From NCBI RefSeq assembly GCF_032854445.1, contig NC_088307.1, positions 7,268,017 through 7,332,016 of the forward strand: a stretch of 64,000 bases of DNA. The letters run 5' to 3'. Source of the stretch: Liolophura sinensis (lineage: Eukaryota; Mollusca; Polyplacophora; Chitonida; Chitonidae). Shown piece after piece: positions 36,140 through 49,500 of the stretch (positions are counted from its first letter, which is position 1; every line of letters begins with the position of its first letter). The notes below the pieces were generated by a model that worked only from the letters and a program-made list of their open reading frames with translations, made no database searches and was not told where the DNA came from. A program made the translations under genes and the position numbers.

Positions 36140-37146
36140 CAAACAAAAGTTAATTTATGAAACACTAATGTTCCGTGTCTAAAGTAACTAATACATATAT
36201 ATTTATTTATTAATTTGTCAGAATTCTGGTCAGCCTGAATGCAGATTCCTTAAATTACTTTTGTGGTTAATGAGTAACAAACAAATAATACAATTATTTC
36301 CATGAAATGTGATTATTTATATCCTCCGGTTATACCAGCGCCAAGTTTGTACCAATGAAGGTTAGACCAAATATTGCAAATCATCTGCAAATCAAACCAT
36401 GATTAAAACTTTATGCTAGACGACACCAAATATTTCACCCTATCTAAAAACAGGGTTTTGAAGATGGTTTGAATTTAGTGACCGTCATGTAAATTTTATT
36501 TACCAAATATTGTTTGTTTGAATTTTGGTTCTGATAGTTTTACCAGCTTTAACATGAAGAACTTACTGTAGGGAGGTTTGAGATCAAATTCTTTTGTTTC
36601 TCTAGGTAAATAAAGTCTTATGGTATTACCTTGACTTTGTTTACCTATAGTTAGGGGTAAAAGAGGACGAATTTGAATCTCTCCTAACCAACTTGTGTCC
36701 CTTTTTGCTGACAGATATTTATGATTTCTTATATGTATTTATTACATCTTATTTGCTAATTAACATTTTTTGTTTTAATTATGAGTGCTATGCAGCCAAG
36801 AAGACAGCTACCCTTAAACATCAGTGTTTATTGTCCCTCCTTTACAAGAATTATACATCACAATATATGACAAATTTTGCTATTATATATAACTCTATGT
36901 CCATATACGTTGTTCTATAAAGTGACATGATTGTATGATTCACCAATTTACACTTTTACAGTTACTTAAGTTTAGATGACTATGGACATGTCTTGTATAT
37001 GCTACTAGATATGCATATAACAGTACCAATTTTCTTCACCTGTCTCCTTAAAGCACTGCGATAGTGCTTTTAGCATTCAGGAAACGAAAAGTTAGTTTTC
37101 ATATTCCATGACTGAAATAGTCAGTGGGCTTTCAAGATTTTTGGCC

Positions 37147-37178
<32 letters not shown>

Positions 37179-37622
37179 ATCAGCTCAGATCTAATCAAAT
37201 TTTTGCTTTTATTTTAGAATAGCCCAAATAATTACTTATCACAAAATATCAGCATCATATGTGGACATGTTGGCATTAAAACTCAGTGATAACGAGAACA
37301 GGTATCAGGCTGATATATTCCAAAAGGCAATAATTTGAGCTATTCTTCACAAATGGAGAAAATTAGATTTGCTTTAGCAAATAAGGATTTTTTTGGCCAA
37401 AAATCTCACTACAGTCTGTTAAAATGTAATTGTTGATCGAATTTTATTTTCTGAACGTGTTTGACAAGAGCGACGTATTGTTGTGAAAATAGTTAGTCTG
37501 ACAGTATTTGTTTATCCCCTAATTGTCATGGAGTCGTGAATTTGCATTTATAGTCCCTGAAAGTTATTATATGTATATTTGCTTTTACTGTTCATTTTCC
37601 TCTATACGAACATTTGAAGTTG
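36140..37622. other. 3' flank of the p67phox-like gene
   Basis: AT-rich with a poly-A run at 37147-37175. No gene recognised. Confidence 0.45.
36609..36614 (+). terminator. Candidate polyadenylation signal AATAAA of the p67phox-like gene
   Basis: An AATAAA hexamer lies 470 bp after the stop codon in AT-rich sequence. Position fits a 3' UTR end; no transcript evidence. Confidence 0.4.
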
Positions 37623-37708
37623 AGGGCCTCCATGGCCGAAGTGGTTAGCGCGCTAGTGCAGCGCAATGACCCAGGAGTCTCCCACCAATGCAGTAGATGT
37701 GAGTTCCA
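37623..37708 (+). mobile_element. SINE family A, head only
   Basis: GGCCTCCATGGCCGAAGTGG and TTAGCGCGCTAGTGCAGCGC are the tRNA-like head; it stops just after the B-box region (GTGAGTTCCA). Confidence 0.85.
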
Positions 37709-38891
37709 GAACATTTGAAATGTTCATTGAAATTCTCTATGACAGCATTTGTCTTTTAATGGTGAACTGCAGCACTTCCAAATTTCTCAAACATTGTTTT
37801 CTTCAGTCTTCTTTCGTTATTGTACAAGATTGTAGAAACTTTCTTTGTGAAACTAAATCAGTTAGTGTTTTTAATAATAATAATATTTATGATGCTGTGC
37901 TGTGATGTAGGTCACTTAAATAAAGATCTTCCGTACGTGTAAAAATGTTGGAGAATTACAGTAAACACCAATTAAAGAAAGAAATGTCAAAGGTGGCAAG
38001 CAGTATGGTTGGGGGAAACCAGGTAGAGACCTTACATGATAAAAACTGCATAAACCCATCTGCTGGTGATTATCAGGTGACATTGGTTGTGTACACTGAA
38101 AAAATTATAGCTGTGATCATGTGCCTTATATTGTTTTATCGTCCACATACTCACAAGAAGTTCTTCTACTGCCATATGACAGATGTCATACAGGTACGTT
38201 TATGGCACATATGGGACAGTGGGATGGTAATAGTGAAGTACAAAATATCGTATGACAAAAAAATGTTGTACGCCGCTGTGTGAAACTGGGCCCAGTACAA
38301 TAGCTAACCATTGTCTAGAGTTTTCAAATTTACATTGTCAGTGCTCTAGCTATTACAGTAACTTATTGAAGGATAATTTTCATGTCTTGTGCCATTACTT
38401 TTCGTCTTATTTCTTGACAGATCAAAGTAATGACTTGTTTATTTGCAATAAAATAAATTGTTTGCAGACGACTCTGAAAGTGTAAAATTTTATTTTCCGT
38501 AATAAAGTTACTTCTGTTAAAAGCTTATTTCAAGCTATTACTTTTTCTCAGGTTAAAATTGTGCCTGCTCTTGAATTAATGTGGATACACATTGGCCACA
38601 TTTGAACGAGAAGAAAACATAAAAATGTTGCCAAAATCAGATGAAAGAGCATCAGAACTTATTTCTTTAATATTTTTTTTCGGGAGGAAAGGGTATTTGA
38701 AAATATTTTTGTATGGTGGATTTTTGGGACTACCTTCTGGTATTTATCATTGTTGCAAAATATTGTCCCAAATAAAAATGTGATGCATATGTAATAAATT
38801 TATTTGAATGTAAATTTGTTGTCCATATGCATTTAATCTGAATTATGATATTATTTATGAACATATTAAAATATGATTAAAATCCAGGTGG

Positions 38892-38940
<49 letters not shown>

Positions 38941-39280
38941 ACACATATTAAACATGTGTTACATCCTCATTTATAACCTTATTGCGCAGACTACATATAC
39001 CACAAGGTAGTTCTAAATACCCACCATAAAAAAATATTTTGAAATGTCTTTCTCTTTAAAGAAAAATCGAAAAAGAAATTTGGAAGACCATATTTACGAC
39101 TAACTTTTCACACTCTTGCATCTGAACTTTATGTAATTTTTGTGTCTTCTCCAGCTTTGAGACACGACTGGTGTGTTTTCCCCAGGTATAACTTTGAAGC
39201 ATTGAAGTATTTGTCATATTATAATATTGTCCCTAAATCATCTATGAATCTCGATTGCCATTTTGGCCGAACAGACAGGT
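37709..39280. other. Intergenic stretch with (TA)n
   Basis: A TA run lies at 38897-38935. No exon or further element was recognised. Confidence 0.4.
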
Positions 39281-39314
39281 TAAAACGTTGACATATACTT
39301 GTCAGAGCTGCAAG

Positions 39315-39338
39315 CCACGCCCACAATGGGTATATAAG
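39315..39338 (+). promoter_or_regulatory. Promoter-like GC box plus TATA box
   Basis: CCACGCCC (39315-39322) lies 8 bp before TATATAAG (39331-39338), a spacing seen in Pol II core promoters. No coding exon is recognised downstream, so it may drive a noncoding RNA or be chance. Confidence 0.25.
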
Positions 39339-39521
39339 ATTTATACCCTGCCCAGTCATTTTTCTTTGCGACACTTCATTCCATGGCACGTCATTGTGAT
39401 ATCACGCCACTATACCAGCATTGTCGGCAGTCAACAGACCTAGCATGAGTTTTCATAGCTCAGTTTTACATATATGGGAGGCTTTCTAGTTGATAAATAT
39501 TGGAGGGAAAAATCTTTACCC

Positions 39522-39599
39522 ACGTTTTGAGAAGGGTATATTGGGATTTAAATAGTGGGTGTGAAATTTTAAAATTTTTAAATACCCTTCTCAAAACGT
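39522..39599. repeat. Perfect 18-bp inverted repeat
   Basis: ACGTTTTGAGAAGGGTAT at 39522-39539 is inverted exactly at 39582-39599, with a 42-bp AT-rich loop. Possible ends of a tiny MITE or a structured RNA. Confidence 0.85.
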
Positions 39600-39664
39600 A
39601 GATAACTTTTAATAATGAGGGACGAGTCGCTGCTGAGTGGTTTTAAGGTGATTGCCATTAAATC

Positions 39665-39880
39665 GCTGCTAGTGAGCTTAGTAGCACAGCACGACGACCA
39701 AGGAGCCATTCACCAATGCAATCAATGCTCGCACTGGCTTTCTGTCCGGTTGTATGTGTGAAGGTTGGCCAAATGGCTCTGGGTTTCCCCAAAGCTCTGT
39801 CTGGTTTCCTCCCACCATAATGCTGACAGCAGTTGTTTTAGTGTAATTTTGTTTATTACATCAATAAAATAAGTAAACAA
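39665..39880 (+). mobile_element. SINE family A, old diverged copy
   Basis: The head (GTAGCACAGCACGACGACCA), TGGTTTCCTCCCACCATAAT core and an ATAAAATAAG tail remain in order but with many changes. Confidence 0.65.
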
Positions 39881-40024
39881 ATCAATGTTAATCCTGATAA
39901 CTCGGGTTCAATTCACCTTGCCCATGCAGTGCATATTATTATCCCTTACAAAAGTTTCTGCAGCGGACATTCTTTACCACAAGTATCTTTGCAGAACTTT
40001 TCTACCTGGACACATTGTCATATG

Positions 40025-40110
40025 GTGTCCATATTCTGTGACTGGATGCAGTCATGTCTGGTGTCTTCAGCATGATAATCTTGTGAGGCAGCACTATAAA
40101 CCTGTGCAAA
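40025..40110 (+). mobile_element. SINE family B, internal fragment
   Basis: GTGACTGG..GTCTGGTGTCTTCAGCATGATAATCTTGTG..GCAGCACTA follows the middle of family B, without head or tail. Confidence 0.5.
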
Positions 40111-40254
40111 ATAAGGACCCATCTACCATGACTACCATGATGAGAATGAAATAATGTTGAATGCACTATGTAAGCAAACAAACATTCCCTAGTGGGTATT
40201 TTCACCAAGCTATAGAAAGAAACCAACAATTTTTTGTACAAATTGATGTTTTAT

Positions 40255-41284
40255 TATTACTGTGACAATATATATATATATATTTACAGGCAACCAAACA
40301 AAAAAAGTTGACCTTCCACAATTTCATATACAGGTATGAACTAAACATCCTGGCCACTTTCTATGTAATATTTCAAAGGCATATACCTGTTGCACCATGC
40401 AGGACAAATAAACAACCATGGAATTTTGAGGAATATTGGATCAATTAGATTTTGACCAGAGTTTTTACAACCTATTCAACGTTGATCAAATACTGTTTTT
40501 CGTGGAGTGATCGGTTTGTAATCCTTGCTGTATGGTGATAAATGCAATGTCTCTGGAAAATGGCTTCAGTTAACAACTGTTGTGAAAAACACTCCCATTG
40601 AGAATACCCTGAAGAACCAAAACCTGATGCACGTACATATCAAACACATCGTACTAATATACCTATATCTAGACACTTAAAAGATACCTGAAACGATTTG
40701 GTTTTATTTCTTGATGTGCAGATTATCATCTGTAATAACATGACAGAACAAACAAATTTTTCAACTTTCACTTTGGGGGGTATAAATGGCCTCAAAGAAC
40801 AGTTTCTTTAAGGCCCCAGCCGTCAGTCTGGAAATTAAGTAGCTTGCAGCGGTGAGGTCTACGATGATCCCTGTTTAAAAAGAGCTTCGAGGGCAACAGA
40901 CTGAATGGGTCTGGCCAAAAGGGCGGGAGGTGTGGGGAACAGATCGAACGGGGGCTTGTGTAAGGGCACGGAGGGGGCGTTAAGCTGGCCCGAAAAAGCC
41001 ATACAGTATCATGACATCTTGCTCGCACTGTAGCAACATTGTTCACCGGGCTCAGGGCACATCCGATGTGTTCGCTGAGTTACCAGCAAGATCAATAATG
41101 ATGCAATTTCCAAAAAAATCCCACGGTTAATGGAAAATATACATAATATGGAGAGGTAATTAACAGGTATAATACCCCCAAAATGAACTTTTTTAGCGAA
41201 AATTCTGAGGCATAATTTTCTTCATTTGGCATAGAAACTTAGCTTTGCTTTACGGTTCCTTTTCATGTATTCTTTAATATGCTT
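40255..41284. other. Gene-free stretch with a GC-richer block
   Basis: A short TA run (40269-40282) is followed at about 40800-41060 by a block clearly richer in G and C than its flanks. It may belong to a 3' UTR of ODF2 or an unrecognised exon. I cannot assign it. Confidence 0.3.
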
Positions 41285-41289
41285 ATATT

Positions 41290-41545
41290 TAGTACGGCTG
41301 ATACAGGTATGCCTATATGAATAGACTTAATACAGGTATGCCTATATGAATAGACTTAATACAGGTATGCCTATATGAGTAGACTTAATATAGGTATGCC
41401 TATATGAGTAGACCTAATACAGGTATGCCTATATGAGTAGATTTGATACAGGTATGCCTATATGAACAGACTTAGTACAGGTATGCCTATATGAGTAGAC
41501 TTAATACAGGTATGCCTATATGAAAAGACTTAATACAGGTAAGTC
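41290..41545. repeat. 29-bp minisatellite, about 9 copies
   Basis: TAATACAGGTATGCCTATAT GAGTAGACT is repeated head to tail with few changes. Downstream of ODF2, on the intergenic side. Confidence 0.95.
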
Positions 41546-42640
41546 ATGGCTACAGAGAAGAATAACTGCAGATCTCCATTTCATTCTGATGTTTTAATAA
41601 TCAGTCAGTCACTTGGTATTGGAATTGACTTACATGCTCAAATATGAATTTTTTGTCTCGGCTTTTTTGAGCCTTTAATAATTAACAATACTCTTAAATT
41701 TCAACAATGCTGACAACTGATTTCTTTGCAATTTGTTCAAGATTTCCAATGTTAAGAACCACTTAAATACAAACTAATTCATGTGCAAAAGTCATAAAAT
41801 AGTCTTACACACAGATGACAATTTTTAATGTCATATATTCAGTGGTTTTTTAAAAAATTCTTCTTTGTTCTCAAACCAATGTACAAGTACCAGTCTGAGG
41901 CAAGTTACTAGTCTATCTACAAGTAAGTACACATATAAATAAGTGGATTTCTATAGCTATTTATAAATATCACAGAATGCCTGATAACACATAAATTACA
42001 ACATACATCATATCCAGGTACAGTAACATGGACGGAATAACTATTAACACTGAAGACACTGCCAGGTGTTGTACGCACCTGGATCAATGTTTAAAATTAA
42101 ACTAATTGTTTGATAGGTTAAAAATTAATGTTTAAAAGCAAAATAATAGTGAAAATACACACACTTAACCACAGAGCCCTTTCTGGTATTTAAAACTCAC
42201 ACAAAGTAAAACAAAAAAAAAAATCCTAAAACGTTTAAACTAAAATGACGAAATTTGTCTTTTTTCTCAGAAAAGATATTAAGTCAAAAGGCAAAGGTTT
42301 TGATGTTTCTAAGGTTGTGCAGCACCCTTTACAGCAAAATTTTTCTTTTCACAAAAACCTGTTGGAAGAGTTGAATATCAATGGAAGTACTTCTCATGGC
42401 CCATACATGTGGCATGTCAGAGCAGGGCGAGATGCAATACTGTAACCCTGACATGTCAAAATACATCAACCCATAGACATTAAAATAATAAGCGGGACAA
42501 AATCTGATGTATAATTTCAAAATCGTTGATAATTAAAGACAAAGTGCCTGATGAACGTATGGATGGCCATCAATTATACTCTAAGATATTTAGTCCACAA
42601 CGATTTTAATTAAAAAAAAAAATAATTTTTACAACAGTGT
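41546..42640. other. Gene-free stretch
   Basis: AT-rich intergenic or ODF2 3' UTR sequence. No element recognised. Confidence 0.35.
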
Positions 42641-42854
42641 GGGGTCAATTTCACAAGAGTTTGTCAGTCTGAAATGTCAGGTGAAATATTTTGTGGCTGA
42701 GACCTGTAGTAGGGATAAATCTGAACAGGATTCTGAAAGCAGTCATCGCCTAAGCTGATTGTAAATATCATAGCAGCGCATGTTAAAGGGTCTATGTACC
42801 CATGGTGTAATTACAATCAACTGAAGCCTATGACCAGTTAATGGTTGTATCTCA

Positions 42855-42978
42855 AGGTTTCATGAAGCACACATGAAGCTAAGTATTAAAGCCCTTAACT
42901 ACTATGACAACAGACGATATGAAACACACTTAACTAAGGGTTACTTAGCACTAAGTATGCTTCATGAAACACAGCCCA
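42855..42978. mobile_element. MITE family 1, short copy
   Basis: GGTTTCATGAAGCACAC on the left and GTATGCTTCATGAAAC on the right form terminal inverted repeats. The interior (CTTAACTACTATGACAAC..GATATGAAACACACTTAACTAA) resembles the unit of the 54.8-56.3 kb array. Confidence 0.65.
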
Positions 42979-42983
42979 GTGTC

Positions 42984-43165
42984 ATTTCTGACTTATGTCA
43001 AAATTTAAATCTTCGTCACAATGCTTAATTTTTGGTAGTGGAAGCTGAAATTTGGACACATTTGTCCCAAAATGATATTGATGACAGGGACAAAATTTTA
43101 ATTTCGGAAACTGAAAAATGAGCTTTAATATCACATTTCAAATTTTGACTGAAGTCAGAAATGGC
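42984..43165. repeat. Inverted repeat pair, possible MITE
   Basis: CATTTCTGACTTATGTCAAA ATTT at 42985 is inverted as AAATTTTGACTGAAGTCAGA AATGG near 43140-43164. Confidence 0.6.
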
Positions 43166-43369
43166 TTTGAAGAACTGACCCATGGCCCCTAAGACAGAGC
43201 AACAACAATAAACTACGAAAATTCAGACTGGCAAGAGATGTTCTTTTGTAAAAAAGCCTTGGTCATTTGAGATGACATTTTCAGATGCTGCCTTTAAATG
43301 GTAATCCCTGGTTTGTTACTGTCTGTATCAATCCGTCTGTCAGCCTCTGATTGTCCTCCTGGCAAATCG

Positions 43370-43543
43370 TCATGGATAACCTGACCTTAGCGGCGAGCTG
43401 GTGCCCAGAGTTGTCTCCCCAAAGACGTTGGCGTAGGAGTTTTTCAGGAACTGTACGTAATTCTGCATGCTCCTATTGGTGCTGTGTGACTGCTCCAGAC
43501 GGTCTTTCAGGTCATAGAGTCGTGAGTTGAACTTACGCTCGTT
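43370..43543 (-). CDS. ODF2: ODF2 terminal exon
   Basis: 57 codons plus stop. The tail NRSMQNYVQFLKNSYANVFG is the hallmark C-terminus of ODF2, followed by a short SSPLRSGYP end. Acceptor on the minus strand is TGTTTTCAG. Confidence 0.93.
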   Translation of the reverse strand, partial: NERKFNSRLYDLKDRLEQSHSTNRSMQNYVQFLKNSYANVFGETTLGTSSPLRSGYP

Positions 43544-46500
43544 CTGAAAACATTGACAGATTTCATACAGTAATATTTATATATGTATTATATTTTTGGT
43601 GTTTTACACCTTACTGAAGAATACTGGACTTAAGTGCATTGGTGAGGGGCTCCTGGGTCATTGTGCTACACTAGCATGCTAACCAAAAGGCCACAGAGGT
43701 GCATCATGTTGAACAGATCATACAGGTAACGAATATAACAAGATAAATCAAAGAAAAAATTCAGGACAAATATGGCCACAACTCTGTCAACAAGAGACAA
43801 CGATCCAAAACAAAGTTGTATGATGAATCAAAAAAAGCCTGGAAAACCAATTCTTGTCAGACTCATGTACAGATGGACAGACACATGCCCGCTAAACCTG
43901 TGCTCTCTTTCTCCACCCCCCCTCCCTCCCCCGGGAGGGAACCAATCAATGATGTTGATGTGCTTCCCTAATATAGCTACACTATAGCTAGATATCTTGT
44001 TTCCCCTCGGTTCTGCAAAGGTTCCCTACCATCATAACGTTGGCCTTCATCTGAAAGTGATATATTGTTGACAACGTCCTAGAACACCAATCAAATAAAT
44101 AAATAAGTAAATCTCTATCTTGTAATCGAGATGACTTACCTCCTCTTTCTCTCGCTTGATCCTCGCGATTTCGGCACGCGTCTGACTCAGTTGTGACTCC
44201 AGGTCCATGATCCGACTCTGCAGAGTCCGCTCCTGATAAAAACAACGACCACAACACGCAAAAGATGAAGATATTTTGCAGTTCTTGGCAAAGGAACAAT
44301 ACAAATGTGATTTGTAACACTTAATTACAGCAAGATTAGCTAAAATGCAATAAACTTGTACATTTAATAAATGTTTACCTGTAGGCATGAATTTCATACT
44401 TGTTGACACAATCCATACTCCTTACCTCACCTACCTCTCTACACTCATTTTACATCACGCAAAGGTCACTGGCCTCACGGTTATGAGACAGGAAGTGGTG
44501 TCAGAAACATAAACTCTGGCTCAACCTTTGTTTCCAATAACACATTATATACGTACACATGCATTCTCTTTATCTAAAGAATGACTCGAACCAACACCTG
44601 AAAACACTTCATTACTGAACGTTCATTAAATAATTCAGTATGAGAACACCTGTGGTGAGGCAAAGCCCAACCAAGCCTTCATGCGTCCCACAGACTTCAA
44701 AGGCCAAGCTTGTCTATTGGCGGCAGTTACATAGAGGGAACCTGTAGAGAGTGGCACATGTACTGTAACAAGTATGGGCATGACTGCATATCCTGTGATG
44801 AAAAAAGGACCAACCTTTGTGGAAAGACGGTCTCGATTCTGGGCCTCCTGTCGTCGAGCATCTCCCAGAGAGTTCTCCAGTTGTCTTGTCAAGCTAGAAA
44901 CTTCACGGGTCTTCTCCTCCAGACGCAACTGATCACAACAAATAGGTAAATTAATCAATGATTTCCTTATTGCCCACCTTTATGACATAAGTAGAGTAAA
45001 AGCAGCGACAGCTGGATTTGAACACACGACCGCAATGGGCCAGCCCTTTATTAATCTGAGACACTGAGGTCCCTTGAAGTTCTCCATTTTTAATTAGCCA
45101 AATTACTCTAAATGCCTTTTCATTCACGGGCATAAACCTTTGCGGATTTGGTAAGAAGACACATTCGCGGGAATCAACTTTCGCGGATCTTAAAAGAATT
45201 TTGGAACAACTGATAAACGAAAATCAAACTTCAAGTATTACGTCAAATAATAAAACAACTCAAGCATTCCAGTAACAATGTCATCATTTAAACTTGTTTG
45301 TACCTGTACGACGTGACAAAAGAAGTTAATCCTGCTAAGCTTTTAATCTTGTGAAGACAGTTAATCTTTATAAGATGAAGCCCTTATACCTGCTGTGTGA
45401 GCAAATATTCGTGTCACTCACTACAGGAGACAAAGAAAGATTAAATGTGATATAAATAAATCCCACTGTTTAATTCTCATGATTCAACAGTGCGAGTGAG
45501 ACTTTGAGTGAACTGTGACAGATTTGAGTAAATGTCTCAGAAATCGTCATTATGAAAGGAGGTCTGAAGTGCAGAAACCCCCGAGCGATGTATCGGGCGC
45601 ATCGGAAAGGTGATCTGACTGGAAGAAAATTACAGTCAATAAAAAACAGCCTCTCTCATCGTATGTATAACCTATCACGTACACACGCACAGTACAAATT
45701 ATCAATTTGTATGTCTCCAACCGCGGCAATAAATCAACAACAACATCGCAATGTGGCGATACTTAGACGGAGCCAAGCCTCCTTAAAAGAAAACGAGATT
45801 AACTGACAATCAATTAAGCTGGATTTTTGAACGCCAGAATACATTCTAATTAGGTATTTCTAATTAATGTGTTTGAAAAAGCATTAGAACTGTAGTGCTT
45901 GCTAACAAATTTATAACTGTAAAGCATGCTACATTAATAAATTACTTACATGGGTTTTATACTTGATGGCACTTACTTTCGCGAAAGTGTGTTTGCTGCG
46001 AAATCTGTGAATGTTAGTACCATGCAAATAAAAAGGCACTTACAGTAGTTGGTACTTGTGTATTTTTTTGCCTCTGCAAAATAATTTTAAGTCCCTTTTT
46101 TAAGATATGAATATTGTATGGCAATAATAGTTTTGACATCATCCCTGTCCCACAAAGCGAAATGATCCCTGTCTCTCAGAGTGTCCCCACCAGTTCATAG
46201 CAGCACGGACGTGTACCCACCGTATTCTGATGGATGGTCTCTTCTCGCTTAGCTATGGTCATCAGCAGCTCTCTCACCTGGTCTTCAGATTCGCGCAGCT
46301 TCCTGTCAAACACAATTTATTTATCTGATTGGCGTTTTAAGCCATACTCAACAATATACCTGGTTACCACCAAATCATACACAGCACAATAAACAATTGT
46401 AATAAATACTTTAAATGGCCTCAAAACAAGATCAATAGAACTCTAAGTACCATGTAAAAGGATCAACTTGACCACGGACAAAATTTTAGGTCAAACACAG

Positions 46501-49500
46501 CATATGAAAAATATTTGTTTATACAAAGGTGAAATGTAAGAATTTCCTTCCATGTAAAAAGTGATATTATCTCACTCAGTTAGATATCACTTTTGCTATT
46601 ACACACTCAGATGACATGATGTCAAAAAAGAAACATTTTGTTCATAATGGTCTAATTCAAGCTCAGTCAGAAGACGTCATAATACATCAACTTCAACGTT
46701 CCTACGTCACGCATCAAGACACAAAGTCATACAAGACGTCATGCTACCTACAAGTCTGTGAGCAAGTCCTGCAGCTAAAATATTCAATCTGTAAACGTTC
46801 AAAAGACACAAAATCCTTGTATTATCAAAATATAAATAATAAACAGAATATAGTTGGGACTATCTATGTAACAGCTTCTACATCTGACTTGACTAAGACA
46901 GTAAACCTGATCCCTACCGCTCCATAGTCTACAGTTTACTGACAGCTTTGACTATCTATGTAACAGCTTCTACATCTGAATTGACTAAGACAGTAAACCT
47001 GATTCCTACCGCTCCTCAGTCTACAGTTTACTGACAACTTGGACTATCTATGTAACAGCTTCTAGATCTGACTTGACTGAGACAGTAAACCTGATCCCTA
47101 CCTCTCCACAAACTCCAGTTTATTGACAGCTGGGACTATCTATGCATCAGCTTATAGATGTGACTTGACTGAGACAGTAAACCTGATCCCTACCTCTCCA
47201 CAGTCTACAGTTTACTGACAGCTGGGACTATCTGTGTAACAGCTTCTAGATCTGACTTGACTGAGATTGTAAAACTCATACCTACCTCTCCACAGTCTCT
47301 AGTTTACTGACAGCTGGGACTATCTGTGTAACAGCTTCTAGATCTGACTTGACTGAGACTGTAAAACTCATACCTACCTCTCCACAGTCTACAGTTTACT
47401 GACAGCTGGGACTATCTGTGTAACAGCTTCTAGATCTGACTTGACTGAGACAGTAAACCTGATCCCTACCGCTCCTCAGTCTACAGTTTACTGACACCTG
47501 GGACTATCTATGCAACAGCTTCTACATCTGACTTGACTGAGACTGTAAAAATGATACCTACCTCTCCACAGTCTAAAGTTTACTGACAGCTGGGACTATT
47601 TATGCAATAGCTTCTAGATCTGACCTGACTGAGACAGTAAACCTGATCCCTACCTCTCCGCCGTCTACAGTTTACTGACAGCTGGGACTATCTGTGTAAC
47701 AGCTTCTACATCTGACTTGACAGAGACAGTAAACCTGATCCCTACCTCTCCTCAGTCTACAGTTTACTGACAGCTTGGACTATCTATGTAACAGCTTCTA
47801 CATCTGATCTGATTGAGACAGTAAACCTGATCCCTACCTCTCCACAGTCTACAGTTTACTGACAGCTGGGACTATCTATGCATCAGCTTCTAGATGTGAC
47901 TGGACTGATACTGTAAACCTGATCCCTACCTCTCCGCCGTCTACAGTTTACTGACAGCTTAGACTATCTATGTAACAGCTTCTACATCTGACTTGACTGA
48001 GACAGTAAACCTGATCCCTACCTCTCCACAGTCTACATTTTACTGACAGCTGGGACTATCTATGCATCAGCTTATAGATGTGACTTGACTGAAACAGTAA
48101 ACCTAATCCCTACCTCTCCACCGTATACAATTTACTGACAGCTGGGACTATCTGTGTAACAGCTTCTACATCTGAATTGACTGAGACAGTAAACCTGATC
48201 CCTGCCGCTCCACAGTCTACAGTTTACTGACAGCTGGGACTATCTGTGTAACAGCTTCTAGATGCGACTTAACTGAGACAGTAAACCTGATCCCTACCTC
48301 TCCACAGTCTACAGTTTACTGACAGCTGGGACTATCTATGTAACAGCTTCTAGATGCCACTTAACTGAGACAGTAAACCTGATCTCTACCTCTCCACAGT
48401 CTACAGTTTACTGACAGCTGGGACTATCTATGCATCAGCTTATAGATGCGACTTAACTGAGACAGTAAACCTGATCCCTACCTCTCCACAGTCTACAGTT
48501 TACTGACAGCTGGGACTATCTGTGTAACAGTTCCTAGATGCGACTTAACTCAGACAGTAAACCTGATCCCTACCTCTCCACAGTCTACAGTTTACTGACA
48601 GCTGGGACTATCTATGCATCAGCTTATTGATGTGACTTGACTGAGACAGTAAACCTGATCCCTGCCGCTCCATAGTCTACAGTTTACTGACAGCTGGGAC
48701 TATCTGTGTAACAGCTCCTAGATGCGACTTAACTGAGACAGTAAACCTGATCCCTACCTCTCCACAGTCTCCAGTTTACTGGAAGCAGTCCTCTGCTCTT
48801 CCTGAGCAGTGTGAAGTTTGTCTCGTAGCTGCTCTAGCTGATCTCCCTGAACCTCCACCTGTAAAAACACACACATACAAACTTTAATATAAAAATACCA
48901 TATGAATGGTTTTCTTCAGAAACAATTTTACTATGTCACCATTGTGTCTTGATCTTTGTAGCATGATGTCTAAAATGGCACAATTATACAGACTACAAAT
49001 CTCTTGCACATGATATTTCTAGCTCACTGTAAGAAGACGTTACTGTTCTATCACATGCTACACTGCACCCGGTCTCATGTGAACTAGCTGAGAGAAGTGA
49101 CAGCTATCTGTTTGACCTGTACATTCGCATCTGTAATCAGTCTGTTTAATATCAATGTAATTCTTTTGACAGTTTAATTTTACGAGTAAACCTGTTAGGT
49201 TTTAGACCAGAAGAAATAGCAATGGTAAGAGTATTAAACTACCCCAATTTGCCAGATGGGAGTGTTTCCTCTTCTGAAAATTTTATTTATTATTTAATTG
49301 ATTGGTATTTGACACTGCAAGAATTTTCACTTTCACGCTGGTGGTCAGATTCGTGGGTTGAGTAAACCAGCCCAAAATGCATAAGTTTATTTTATTTATT
49401 TGATTGATATTTTATGCCCTATTCAAGAATATTTCACTTATACGACGGCGGCCAGCATTATGGTGGGAGGAAACCCTGAATGTATAAGGACAGCACCTTT

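Noticed and set aside
40792-41046. Minus-strand proline-rich frame in the GC-richer block
   Set aside because: No recognisable domain and no matching splice partners; composition alone explains it.
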